A stretch of 64,000 bases of DNA from JANQQN01 sp964519665 (GTDB taxonomy: Bacteria; Myxococcota; Kuafuiibacteriia; Kuafuiibacteriales; Kuafuiibacteriaceae), in NCBI GenBank assembly GCA_964519665.1, contig CAZFIV010000013.1, positions 52,180 to 116,179 on the forward strand, in the 5' to 3' direction. A program made the translations under genes and the position numbers. Within the stretch, counting starts at the first letter, position 1. Every line of letters begins with the position of its first letter. This document shows positions 45,133 through 53,485 of the stretch, in pieces. Under the pieces are notes generated by a model, which did no database searches, was not told where the DNA came from, and worked only from the letters and a program-made list of their open reading frames with translations.

Positions 45133-45227
45133 CCGGAGTTTAAGCCACCGCCGAGCACCACGGTTCACGTTCACGTACCACGGCTGCCGCCGTTGAACGC
45201 CTGCTACGGCAAGAAAAAAAATTCGCC

Positions 45228-46010
45228 ATGAAAGACTCCTCACCCTTCCGCGAAGTCCTTAGATCACTGCCTGGCTATTCCGTGCTGCGGCGTATCTATC
45301 GTGTCGGCACGACGCGGGAGCCCTGGGCGCGAGTGGTCATGAATCGTGAAAAGCGCTCCATGATCCAGGAATTGCAAGTGCAGCCGGGCAGCGAGCCCAG
45401 CGAGCGAAGACGGGTGGGCGCGATTCACTCGCGCCCGGGACCCGATGACCTGCAAGTGACAACGCGCAGCGAGCCCAGCGAGCGAAGACGGGTGGGCGCG
45501 ATTCACTCGCGCCCGGGACCCGATGACCCCCCTCCGGCCAACCTGAGAACTCTCGAGATCTCCGGCACCTCGTGGCGCACGTTTCCTTTCCGAAGCTACA
45601 AAAGTGTTCACTATCCGGATTTCGACATTTGTGCGAACTCGCTGGATGAGTCGTTCGACCTGATCATCGCCGAACAGGTCTTCGAACACCTACTCCGGCC
45701 GTATCGAGCCGGCCAGAACGTGTACCAGATGCTTGATCCGGGTGGTTACTTCCTCATCACCACCCAATTTCTCATGCGTCTCGAGAACAGTCCCGTTGAC
45801 TGCTCACGATGGACCGAAACCGGCCTCAAGTACTTCTTGGCCGAATGTGGGTTTGATCTGCACGAAATCCGTACGGGTTCGTGGGGCAACCGGGCATGTG
45901 CGCTCGCAAATCTTGTTGGCTCGCCCTCGTATCGACCCGGGGTTCACTCGCTCAAGAATGAACCCGATTTCCCGGTCGCGGTTTGGGCTCTGGCCCGGCG
46001 TGCTCGCTGA
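45228..46010 (+). CDS. Methyltransferase-like protein with in-frame repeat insertion
   Basis: 260 residues. The core (about 105-260) resembles class I SAM-methyltransferases: LEISGTSWRTFPF, the acidic strand end DLIIAEQVFEHLLRPYRA, LDPGGYFLITTQFL and DCSRWTETGLKYFLAECGF. The N-terminal about 45 residues (FREVLRSLPGYSVLRRI) are also normal for this family. Between them two tandem 78-bp units encode 52 extra residues, which likely loop out. The glycine-rich SAM loop is not obvious, so catalysis is not assured. The gene is isolated between the anti-sigma and acyltransferase genes. Confidence 0.75.
   Translation: MKDSSPFREVLRSLPGYSVLRRIYRVGTTREPWARVVMNREKRSMIQELQVQPGSEPSERRRVGAIHSRPGPDDLQVTTRSEPSERRRVGAIHSRPGPDDPPPANLRTLEISGTSWRTFPFRSYKSVHYPDFDICANSLDESFDLIIAEQVFEHLLRPYRAGQNVYQMLDPGGYFLITTQFLMRLENSPVDCSRWTETGLKYFLAECGFDLHEIRTGSWGNRACALANLVGSPSYRPGVHSLKNEPDFPVAVWALARRAR
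45373..45528 (+). repeat. Two 78-bp tandem repeats, each with a hairpin, inside a methyltransferase gene
   Basis: Units at 45373-45450 and 45451-45528 are identical except for a few bases near their starts. 78 bp is 26 codons, so the frame is kept. Each contains a perfect inverted repeat GGGCGCGA-TTCAC-TCGCGCCC. The encoded segment is Ser/Arg/Pro-rich (SEPSERRRVGAIHSRPGPDD). Confidence 0.9.
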
Positions 46011-46183
46011 ACGCGTCCGCCCATTGGCCGGGATTCGGTCCAAGGACGAGACGCAGAGTGCAATGCGCCATTACGGCTCATGGACCAGCGGTCTTCGTCA
46101 CGGGAGTTGGCACTGCTAGGCCCGTCCCGTAGCCACGAATCGAGCCTCAGCCACCGCCTTGACGGTTCAGCCGCCGCGCCCCG

Positions 46184-47506
46184 ATGTTCAACCTATCGCG
46201 CCCCGATGCTCGGCCCATCAAGCCCTTGCGGCCGCTTCTGGTGGTCGGGGCGCGGATCCTCGGCTCGTTCGCCGAGGCTGTACCGGATAGCGATGCTCGG
46301 CGCGGACCTCGAGCTCCACCAAGGCGCGACCGCATCGCTTGGCTCGACGGGGCGCGCGGCGTCCTCATCGTGTTCGTGGTGGCCTACCACGTGTGCCTGG
46401 AGCTCCTGCGAGCCGGCCTCATGCCCGAGAGCCATGTCGCATGGCAGCTGGTACGCCTCGGGGGTTACTTACGAATGCCCGCCTTCTTCCTGTGTGCGGG
46501 CATAACTTCCGGGTTCATTATCGCGCGTCCGTTCGGACGATTCGTCGACCGAAAGCTGCGCAGCATTCTGTACCCGTACGTGGTTTGGGCCACTTTGACG
46601 ATCACCATTCGCGAGTCCATCGCCCGCATGAGCGGCGGCACGACCGGCTGGGGAGTCACGGATTTCCTGACCGGGCACATCGCGCAATATTGGTTTCTGC
46701 ATACTCTCTTCGTGTCGCTGATCCTCGCTTGGGTAGGCGTCCGGCGAGCGGGCGCGCGAAATTGGTTTCTGATCACCGCGGCGGTCGCCATCGCCACCGA
46801 CCTGCCCACCGTGAGCGACCACCTTCCGCTGTGGCTGCGCACGACGTCGCAGAACCTTCCGTTCGTGGCGCTCGGAATCCTGGTGACGCCTCATTCGTAT
46901 CCTGGACGCCTCCCGACCGGCTGGCGGCGAGGGCTGGCCCTGCTCATCGCGGTGGCAATCTACGCATGGTGCGGTCCGCTCGCTGATGCGAAGGTTCCGG
47001 GCGCAAAGTTCGTCGCCGGGGTCGCCGGGGCCGCGATCGTCGTCTTTGCGCTGTCGTGGCTCTACGATTCGGCGCGACCATCGGGATGGACGGAACGACT
47101 CACGTTCGCGTTGCGGTGGATCGGTCAGCGGTCCTTGGAAATCTACGTTGCGCACGAGCTGTTGACGCGACCTTGGCGCCGCATCGTTGTATGGTGGGGG
47201 ACCGACGTCTTGGTCCTGAGTATCCTGGCCGGCATCGTAGTGGCGGTCAGCGTCTCGATTCTTCTCGCCGAGGCGGTGAGGCGGCGGGGATGGTCCTTCA
47301 TTTACCGCTACCCATGGCCCATCGTCTCAGATAAACAAGAAACTCATCACCTTGAAGACGCCGATGGTCAGCAACCCGGCGGCCGGTACGGTGACGATCC
47401 ACGCCAACACGATGCGCCCCAAGACGGCGAAATCGAGCTTGCCTCCTTCGCGGAAGCCCGTCCCTACGATGGCACCGGTGGCCGCATGGGTGGAGCTGAC
47501 CGGTAG
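46184..47506 (+). CDS. Acyltransferase family 3 membrane protein with run-on C-terminus
   Basis: 440 residues as an open frame. Residues about 50-375 are an acyltransferase-3 (OafA/NodX-like) integral membrane enzyme: the catalytic His in VAYHVCLELL, RMPAFFLCAGITSGFI, a series of about ten hydrophobic helices and YVAHELLTRPW near the end. It would acylate a sugar or lipid on the cytoplasmic or periplasmic face. The last about 60 residues (after YRYPWPIVS) are polar, unlike the family, and overlap the convergent phosphate permease by 180 bp, suggesting loss of the natural stop. The start may be downstream, as the first about 45 residues are not conserved in character. Confidence 0.75.
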   Translation: MFNLSRPDARPIKPLRPLLVVGARILGSFAEAVPDSDARRGPRAPPRRDRIAWLDGARGVLIVFVVAYHVCLELLRAGLMPESHVAWQLVRLGGYLRMPAFFLCAGITSGFIIARPFGRFVDRKLRSILYPYVVWATLTITIRESIARMSGGTTGWGVTDFLTGHIAQYWFLHTLFVSLILAWVGVRRAGARNWFLITAAVAIATDLPTVSDHLPLWLRTTSQNLPFVALGILVTPHSYPGRLPTGWRRGLALLIAVAIYAWCGPLADAKVPGAKFVAGVAGAAIVVFALSWLYDSARPSGWTERLTFALRWIGQRSLEIYVAHELLTRPWRRIVVWWGTDVLVLSILAGIVVAVSVSILLAEAVRRRGWSFIYRYPWPIVSDKQETHHLEDADGQQPGGRYGDDPRQHDAPQDGEIELASFAEARPYDGTGGRMGGADR

Positions 47507-48577
47507 CCCCAGCAGCGACGCACCGACGACGGTACTGGCCGCCGAGAAGTCGACGCTGAAGCCCTTGAAGTTGTCCAGCTGGGTGACCTTCTCACTGAGC
47601 GTCTTGATGACTCGGTGCCCCAACAACCCGATGCCCAACGCGATGCCTGCGCCACCGAGGATCAGGATCCAGAGCGGGACGCCGACGTTTTTCACCATCT
47701 CTTCGGTGGGAAGCTCCCCATGCGACTGCACCACCAAGTACACCGCGAACACTGGACTGATGGCGTTGGCGACGTCGTTCGCTCCGTGCGCGAAGGCCAC
47801 GTAGCTCGACGTGCCCACCTGAAGCCGTCGAAAGATCAGCTCGGCCGATTCACGGCTGTCCTGCATCTGCAGGGTGACGCTTCTCAGCAGCCCCTGACTG
47901 ACCAACGTCGCGTACGGAAGCAAGATCCCCAAGAAAAGTCCGTACTCCCAAACACTCGCCGGCCGAAACGCGGAAAGCGTCGAACCCTTCATCAATATGA
48001 GGACGAAGACCGCGATGGTGATCGAGAGTACGTAGGGCAAGTAGAACCGGACGCGGTCCATCACCCGTTTGTCTGTCCCCAAGATGCCGACCTGGATGAA
48101 GCTGTAGAGCGAATAGGAAAGCGCACCCGCCAGAAACGGCGAGATGAACCACGAGATGACGATCGCGGTCAGAATGCCCCAGTCCACCGCGTCCACGCCT
48201 CCGGCCACCACGCTGACGCCGATCAGGCTCCCCACGATCGAGTGACTCGAGCTTACGGGCAGGCCCGTGAGCGTTGAAACGAGAACGAACAATCCGGCCG
48301 CGAGCAGCACCGAGAACATGGCCACGGTATAGGTCACGGAGTCCGAAAACTCGCTAGGATTGAGAACGCCGGTGACCAGCTTCGCCGACACGTGGCCGCC
48401 GATCATCACGGCGCCCAACAGATTCATGAGGCCGGCGATCAAGACCGCCTGTCTCATGGTGATCGCTTTCGCGCCAACCGCCGACGCGAACGAGTTGGCT
48501 ACGTCGTTGGCGCCGTTGTTGAAAGCCATGAACAACGCTCCGAGCGAAGCGAGGACGAGAATCAGCGTGAAGTCCAT
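47327..48577 (-). CDS. pit: PiT-family inorganic phosphate transporter
   Basis: About 416 residues from the ATG at 48577 (48595 is an alternative). A low-affinity proton- or sodium-linked phosphate permease of the PiT/PHO4 family with about ten membrane helices. The two family signatures are both present: FNNGANDVANSFASAVG and AFAHGANDVANAISPVFAV, each GANDVAN. The pairs LPVSSSHSIVG and LPVSSTHAATGAIVG are the matching re-entrant motifs. Sulfate cannot be wholly excluded as substrate. The 3' end overlaps the acyltransferase frame by 180 bp. Confidence 0.95.
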   Translation of the reverse strand: MDFTLILVLASLGALFMAFNNGANDVANSFASAVGAKAITMRQAVLIAGLMNLLGAVMIGGHVSAKLVTGVLNPSEFSDSVTYTVAMFSVLLAAGLFVLVSTLTGLPVSSSHSIVGSLIGVSVVAGGVDAVDWGILTAIVISWFISPFLAGALSYSLYSFIQVGILGTDKRVMDRVRFYLPYVLSITIAVFVLILMKGSTLSAFRPASVWEYGLFLGILLPYATLVSQGLLRSVTLQMQDSRESAELIFRRLQVGTSSYVAFAHGANDVANAISPVFAVYLVVQSHGELPTEEMVKNVGVPLWILILGGAGIALGIGLLGHRVIKTLSEKVTQLDNFKGFSVDFSAASTVVGASLLGLPVSSTHAATGAIVGTGFREGGKLDFAVLGRIVLAWIVTVPAAGLLTIGVFKVMSFLFI

Positions 48578-48684
48578 GCGGGCTGTGTATGCCATTCCAG
48601 AAATGCGGCCCAGCAGTGGACCACACACCTACACTTCGGCTCATTACGCCGACGTCGGCGGCGACCCCGACGTGGCTGCGGCCC

Positions 48685-49470
48685 TCACTTCTTGGGGGCC
48701 GCGATGAACGTGACGTCATCGACTCCAGTGTTGCCGTCGCTCGGGTCAAAGGCGACGAACCGAGCCCGATAGGCCCCAGGTTCGTCGATGGCGATTTCGG
48801 CTCGGAATCGATTTCGCTGGCCGCCGTACTCGGCCGGCACCCGGGCGACCTCTTTGCCGTCCCGGTACACGAACACGACGAAGCGCATCTGCTCCGAGTT
48901 CCACAATCCGCCAGGCTCGAGCGGGCAGCCACACATCATGACCACATTGGCGAGCAGCTCCACCCGGCCCGGAGCCCGGACGACCTCGTGCGCTACCGGC
49001 TGGATCACGTCGACGGCGAATCCCGGGAGCTCCAGCTCGATGGCGTCGCCTCCGGTCACGTGCAGCCCCGGGGCGATCCATACCGTCGTGCTCACCTCGG
49101 CCATCGCTTGCGGCTGTCCCAACGGCCCCTGGGCCGTGATACGCACCTGGCGCGGTTCATCGAGATCGAGGGTCGTCGCGAAGGCCGCCGCCTCCGGCGT
49201 CGAGCGGGCCGCCCGCCGCAGCAACTCGGCTTTCATCAATCGCTGCGTATCCCCGGTCGTTCCGTGGGTGACCCCCTGAGCCAGGATCTGCCCGGTGGCG
49301 GCGTCGCTGACGATGATCCTCACGCCCCCCATGCTGGTTCCAACGTACTTCGCGCCCTTCGCGATCGCCCGGACCTTGAGTTCGGTCGGTTCAGCATGAA
49401 CGGAGGCGGTGACGCACGCCGAAAGAAGGACGGCCAGCGGGGCGACAGTGGTTCTCAGCGTAGGTCTCAT
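48685..49470 (-). CDS. Exported protein of unknown function
   Basis: About 261 residues with the ATG at 49470, preceded by GAGGACC at good spacing; an ATG at 49485 lacks a site. A signal peptide of about 25 residues ends SVHAEPT; it contains a Cys (LLSAC) that could be a lipobox. The mature chain begins with a domain with GAKYVGTSMGGVRIIVSDA and continues as beta-rich strands ending FIAAPKK. No known family recognised. Confidence 0.75.
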   Translation of the reverse strand: MRPTLRTTVAPLAVLLSACVTASVHAEPTELKVRAIAKGAKYVGTSMGGVRIIVSDAATGQILAQGVTHGTTGDTQRLMKAELLRRAARSTPEAAAFATTLDLDEPRQVRITAQGPLGQPQAMAEVSTTVWIAPGLHVTGGDAIELELPGFAVDVIQPVAHEVVRAPGRVELLANVVMMCGCPLEPGGLWNSEQMRFVVFVYRDGKEVARVPAEYGGQRNRFRAEIAIDEPGAYRARFVAFDPSDGNTGVDDVTFIAAPKK

Positions 49471-49549
49471 TTCGATGGTCCTCATTTGGGTGGAGAGTGG
49501 ATGTCCGCGACCCGATGTGGCGCGGCACCAATGGACGGCCAAGCGCGCA

Positions 49550-50402
49550 CTTTACCAGGTTTCGGTCCCACTGGCCGCGCGTCGCCGCGGCCGCGTAGGC
49601 CGAATCGAGGAACGCCAGCAGGGCTGCGTCCGGATTTGGAGCCGTTCGCACGGCAGCGTAAGGGAGCACGAACTCATGCAGGTCTTTATGGAAGTAGGCC
49701 GCTTCGGGCTGCACCGGCTCCTCGGAAAAGCCGTTGGGGCTGGGGTAAGCGTAGCAGTAGAACATCGCCTCGTCGACACCGTTGCCGCCCGGCCAGAACC
49801 CGGTCGAGGACACCTCGTGGCTGTACGCCTCCTGGGTGACGATGTCGGGTAGGTTGGGAATCCCACCCGGATGACGCGGCGCCGTCGCCCAGAGAAGCGC
49901 GTGACCGCGGAGTCGAAGGAACCCCAGAACAGGTGTGCCGGGCTGACCTTGCCGATGAAGCCGGTTCGGAAATGCGAAAACACCCGCTCGATGCGCACCA
50001 GGGCCTGGTGAAAGCGACGAACCGCCTCGGCGTCGTAGGGCCGGGGGCCGTATCCTGAACGAAGGGGACAGGGTGGGGGATCTCGTTGGGCGTCCCGTGC
50101 ATGGTCGCCTGACCGCCCACCTCGGTGATGGCCCCTTTGAGTCGGCTCCAGAAGTCGGCGACCGACATCGGCTCGAGCTTGACCTGCCCGGTGCGACCCC
50201 CGGCCGCGTGCACGTCGAGCACCTCATTGTAGAAGTCGAAGTCGATGCAGATGGAGCGGCGACCGTCGGGTACCGGCCCCGTCGTGAGCCCCCGCGGCGT
50301 CACATACAGCGTCGCGTGCCACGAGTGGTTGAGCCAAGGCGTATGGCAGAGCCGGTACTTCCCGACCGCTCGCGTCCAAAGGTGCAGGGCAGCGCACGTC
50401 AC
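49550..50402 (-). pseudogene. DUF5996-like gene, broken by two frameshifts
   Basis: Read on the minus strand, three frames give consecutive pieces of one DUF5996-type protein. Frame 1 (50402 to about 50045): LHLWTRAVGKYRLCHTPWLN, LYVTPRGLTTG, FDFYNEVLDVH. Frame 2 (about 50040 to 49890): YDAEAVRRFHQALVRIE, FIGKVSPAHLFWGSFDSAV. Frame 3 (about 49885 to 49550): GGIPNLPDIVTQEAYSHEV, STGFWPGG, FVLPYAAVRTAPNPDAALL. The shifts lie near 50042 and 49885. A natural stop is also missing, so frame 3 runs toward the next gene. Sequencing errors are an alternative cause. Confidence 0.75.
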
Positions 50403-50524
50403 CCACTGACCTCTCCGGGCGCATCATCTAGGCGTGGGAGCTGCCCGGACAGAAGGCACCGATTCCGCCTCAACGCGTCGTTCGGTGCTTGTAGCCCACA
50501 TGGCGCCTTACTCATCATGACCTC

Positions 50525-50869
50525 ATGCGCTCGTCGACTCGACATGTGATCTCGTTCCTTTTGATCCTGTACTTTGGTGTCGGCTGTTATCAATACAGCT
50601 ATCATCGTCGTTCACCGGCAGGTAAGAGCCGAGTCCCGATCGACGAGAACGTTCCTCAGTCGAAAACTATGTTTGTCTATTTTTGGGGCCTATCCGGCGG
50701 CAAGGAGTACACGCCCGACCCCGTCCGTTGCGACAACAAGGGCGCCGGCCGAGTCGTCACCGAAATCCCCCCTTACGCCCCTTTTCTTTGGATCCTGACG
50801 TTGGGGATCGTCATGCCCGCCGAACTCACCATTTACTGTAATACCGAAGAAGCTCCCGGCAGCATGTAG
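50525..50869 (+). CDS. Bor-like small lipoprotein
   Basis: 114 residues. A lipoprotein signal (LLILYFGVGC) is followed by YWGL-type sequence: FVYFWGLSGGKEYTPDPVRC, then VTEIPPYAPFLWILTLGI and the end PAELTIYC. The spacing of the two Cys and the LTLGIxxP motif match the Bor/Iss family, known from lambda-like phages and E. coli plasmids as serum-survival lipoproteins. Here the environment is chromosomal with no phage genes. It ends 10 bp before the FAD oxidase start. Confidence 0.78.
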   Translation: MRSSTRHVISFLLILYFGVGCYQYSYHRRSPAGKSRVPIDENVPQSKTMFVYFWGLSGGKEYTPDPVRCDNKGAGRVVTEIPPYAPFLWILTLGIVMPAELTIYCNTEEAPGSM

Positions 50870-50879
50870 AGAGGTCATC

Positions 50880-52433
50880 ATGACAGAGCCACTGGTCACC
50901 GACGTCACTGGCACGTCTTTCGTTAATTGGCATCGAACGCGTGATGTGGGAGGCCCGGTCGGCGCCGTCCGAACGCCGCACAACTTGTGGGTGGACGGCA
51001 CCTCGCAAGCCGACCGCCCCTTCTTGCCCGGCCTGCACGGCTTGCGGCGCATCATTGAAGATGCGGCCGCAGGCGGCCAAGTCGTTCGGGCGATCGGGTC
51101 TGGCTGGGGCTTGTCGAATTCCGGCTACTCGCGCGACGTCATGGTCAACACGACCCGTCTCACCAAGTGGGCGATCGGCTTCCAGACCGACCACTTTCTC
51201 GAACCCCACGTCACTCGAGAACAACGCGATCGCCTCGTGTGGGCGCAATGTGGGCTGCAGATCAAGAACATCAACGCTTATCTCGAAGCACGCCGCCTGT
51301 CATTGCGCACATCCGGCGCCAGCAACGGTCAGACCATCGCGGGGGCGTGTTCGACCGGAACCCACGGCGCCGCGATCCGCGTGGGCTCCCTTCACGATAC
51401 GGTCGTGGGGCTTCACTTACTAGGGCCACCGGGCCGATCGATCTGGCTCGAGCCGGCGCGCCGGCCGTTCGCGACCGCCGCCTTTGCATCGCACCTCGAT
51501 GCCGAGCTCCGGCGCGACGACGCGCTCTTCGATGCAGCGCTGGTCAGCTTCGGAAGCTTCGGCGTAGTGCACGCGGTGATGTTCGAGGTCGACCCGATCT
51601 ACACCTTGGCGCTCCATATCCGGAATATCGACGCCGACCGCGCCGGGCCGATTCTCTCGAATCTCGACCTGAGCGGTCTCGGTCTGCCGGCCGGCGAGCC
51701 CTACCATATCGAAGTCGTCATCAACCCGTACCGGCTCGGGGCTGGCGAGCGCGGAGCATACGTTCGCACTTACTATCGCAACGATGACGTCATCGACCCG
51801 CTTCCGCCTCGGAATCCTCGGGAGGTTCGAACGATTCAAAGCGCCGACTTGGTTTCGCTCGTGTCCATCCTCGCCGACGTGGTCCCCGAGGCCGTGCCGG
51901 GCATCGTGACCGATATGCTTCGAGATGAGTTCAAAGAGACGCCGCCGGATGGCATCGTGCGGACGCACGGTCAGCACTTTGGCGATTCGAGCCTGGTCGG
52001 TCCCGGCCTCAGCGCCGAGCTCGGCTTGCCCCTCGATCACGCCAACGCGGCCGCCAATATCGTCGTCGCCGCGGCCCTCGAGGCCAAGTTTGCCGGCGTC
52101 ATGGCGTTTCGTTTCGTAAAGGCCTCGCGGGCGAGTCTAGCGTTTACGAAGTTCGAACCGATCACGTGTACGCTCGAGCTCCCGGGCATCGATTCGCATC
52201 GCAACCGAGACTTCCTGCAGAAGGTCTTCGATCGGCTGCAAGAGGCCCATATTCCTCATACGTACCACTGGGGCCAAGCGTTGGCGGAGCGACCGGATTG
52301 GATCGTGAACGCCTTCGGCCCTGCCCGCCAGGCGTGGCTCGACGCCCGGGCGGCCTGGCTGGGGGATGCCGGTGACCGCCTGTTTTCCACCGACTTCCTT
52401 CGTCGGCTGGGGCTCGCCTTTGCAAGACCGTGA
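50880..52433 (+). CDS. FAD-linked oxidase, aldonolactone-oxidase type
   Basis: 517 residues. The N-terminal PCMH-type FAD domain has VRAIGSGWGLSNSGY, the ring-binding segment SGASNGQTIAGACSTGTHG and GSFGVVHAVMFEV. The C-terminal half resembles D-arabinono-1,4-lactone/L-gulonolactone oxidases (ALO-type), with HGQHF and YHWGQ near the end. The His for covalent FAD linkage is not apparent, so FAD is probably non-covalent. ATG at 50880, with AGAGAGG upstream. The reaction (oxidation of a sugar lactone or alcohol) is inferred. Confidence 0.87.
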   Translation: MTEPLVTDVTGTSFVNWHRTRDVGGPVGAVRTPHNLWVDGTSQADRPFLPGLHGLRRIIEDAAAGGQVVRAIGSGWGLSNSGYSRDVMVNTTRLTKWAIGFQTDHFLEPHVTREQRDRLVWAQCGLQIKNINAYLEARRLSLRTSGASNGQTIAGACSTGTHGAAIRVGSLHDTVVGLHLLGPPGRSIWLEPARRPFATAAFASHLDAELRRDDALFDAALVSFGSFGVVHAVMFEVDPIYTLALHIRNIDADRAGPILSNLDLSGLGLPAGEPYHIEVVINPYRLGAGERGAYVRTYYRNDDVIDPLPPRNPREVRTIQSADLVSLVSILADVVPEAVPGIVTDMLRDEFKETPPDGIVRTHGQHFGDSSLVGPGLSAELGLPLDHANAAANIVVAAALEAKFAGVMAFRFVKASRASLAFTKFEPITCTLELPGIDSHRNRDFLQKVFDRLQEAHIPHTYHWGQALAERPDWIVNAFGPARQAWLDARAAWLGDAGDRLFSTDFLRRLGLAFARP

Positions 52434-52520
52434 GCGGTTCGGGGCCGTCGGCAAGCTGGCCTGTCCAGCGTCGCGGGCATCGGTTCGGTTCTTCCGAGCG
52501 AGGGCGGTCTTCGGGAGGCC

Positions 52521-53204
52521 TTAGGGGTTCGAGGTGATGTACTTCTCTTGGAGCTTCTCGATGACCTCGGTGGTCTTGACCGTCTCGACCTCGGCGTTGA
52601 TCTCATCGGTCACCTCTTCGAACTTCTTGATGGTCGGTGGCCCCGCGACCAACGGGGGCGTCTCGCCTTCGGCCTTGGTGAGGTCGAGCGCGCCGTTGCC
52701 GGTCATGGTCACCAGCCACCGGCCCTCGGTCAGTTTGCCCCGATAGATACTCTGGCCGCGCTGAATGCTCTCATCATCCCAGTCCACGTCGACGAGCTCG
52801 GGATCGATGGCGACGCCTTCGGCCGGCGGCGTCTTGTCGCCGTATACTCGACGGATGAGAAGTCGGTCATCGATGACCAGGTAGTCGACAAACACTTCGT
52901 CCCGCGGGTCGAGGTCGGTCGGGATGCGCTTGACGACCCCTTCGACCGAGCGCACGAGCAGATTGACCTCGCCTCCTTTGACCTCGATCTCGGTCACGAT
53001 GGTCTTCTTCATCGCGCTTTCATACCGAGTCCGCAGCTTTTCGTGCGCCTCGACCACCTCTGAGAGCTTTTCGCGGTAGATTCCCTCGACGACCTGATTG
53101 CGCCCCATGCTGTAGACCGCGGTCACCGCGGCGCCGATGGCGATCAGACCCGTCAGGGCGAACAGGCGGACAAAGAGACGAACGATGGCATCCATGGCGA
53201 GCAT
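52521..53204 (-). CDS. Membrane-anchored protein of unknown function
   Basis: 227 residues. One N-terminal helix (about 7-33) then a charged region with a predicted coiled coil (REKLSEVVEAHEKLRTRYESAMKK, about 42-65), a beta-rich core (KGGEVNLLVRSVEGVVKRIP) and a helical end with EVIEKLQEKYI. The N-terminus suggests inner-membrane anchoring with the bulk outside. An ATG 9 bp inside the frame (53195) is an alternative start. Family not recognised. Confidence 0.75.
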   Translation of the reverse strand: MLAMDAIVRLFVRLFALTGLIAIGAAVTAVYSMGRNQVVEGIYREKLSEVVEAHEKLRTRYESAMKKTIVTEIEVKGGEVNLLVRSVEGVVKRIPTDLDPRDEVFVDYLVIDDRLLIRRVYGDKTPPAEGVAIDPELVDVDWDDESIQRGQSIYRGKLTEGRWLVTMTGNGALDLTKAEGETPPLVAGPPTIKKFEEVTDEINAEVETVKTTEVIEKLQEKYITSNP

Positions 53205-53485
53205 GATGCCAACGCCGACGGATTTCAGCTAGTGCGGCCGTCTGATCGTTGCGCGGGCTCCACTCGGGGTCTCGAACCAAACGTTCAAGGACCGTCGGGT
53301 TGGGGACCGTCGCCGGCCGTCCGACGCGAGGTCATACCGGACCCCGGCGTGCCCCCCTCATCCGCCCGCCGCCTAACTAGGGTTTACCGAGACTGCGACC
53401 ATCGCACTGTGAGGACCGCTCCCTCACGACCACCGTTGGGCGTTCCCGCCCTGAGCACCGCGAGTGTCGCCGGCAGCGGTGGTGC

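Noticed and set aside
45373..45528. Pair of 78-bp repeats considered as a CRISPR or attachment site
   Set aside because: Only two contiguous units, no unique spacers, no integrase nearby, and translation continues through.
50525..50869. Prophage suggested by the Bor-like gene
   Set aside because: No integrase, capsid, terminase or lysis gene nearby, and flanks are metabolic genes.
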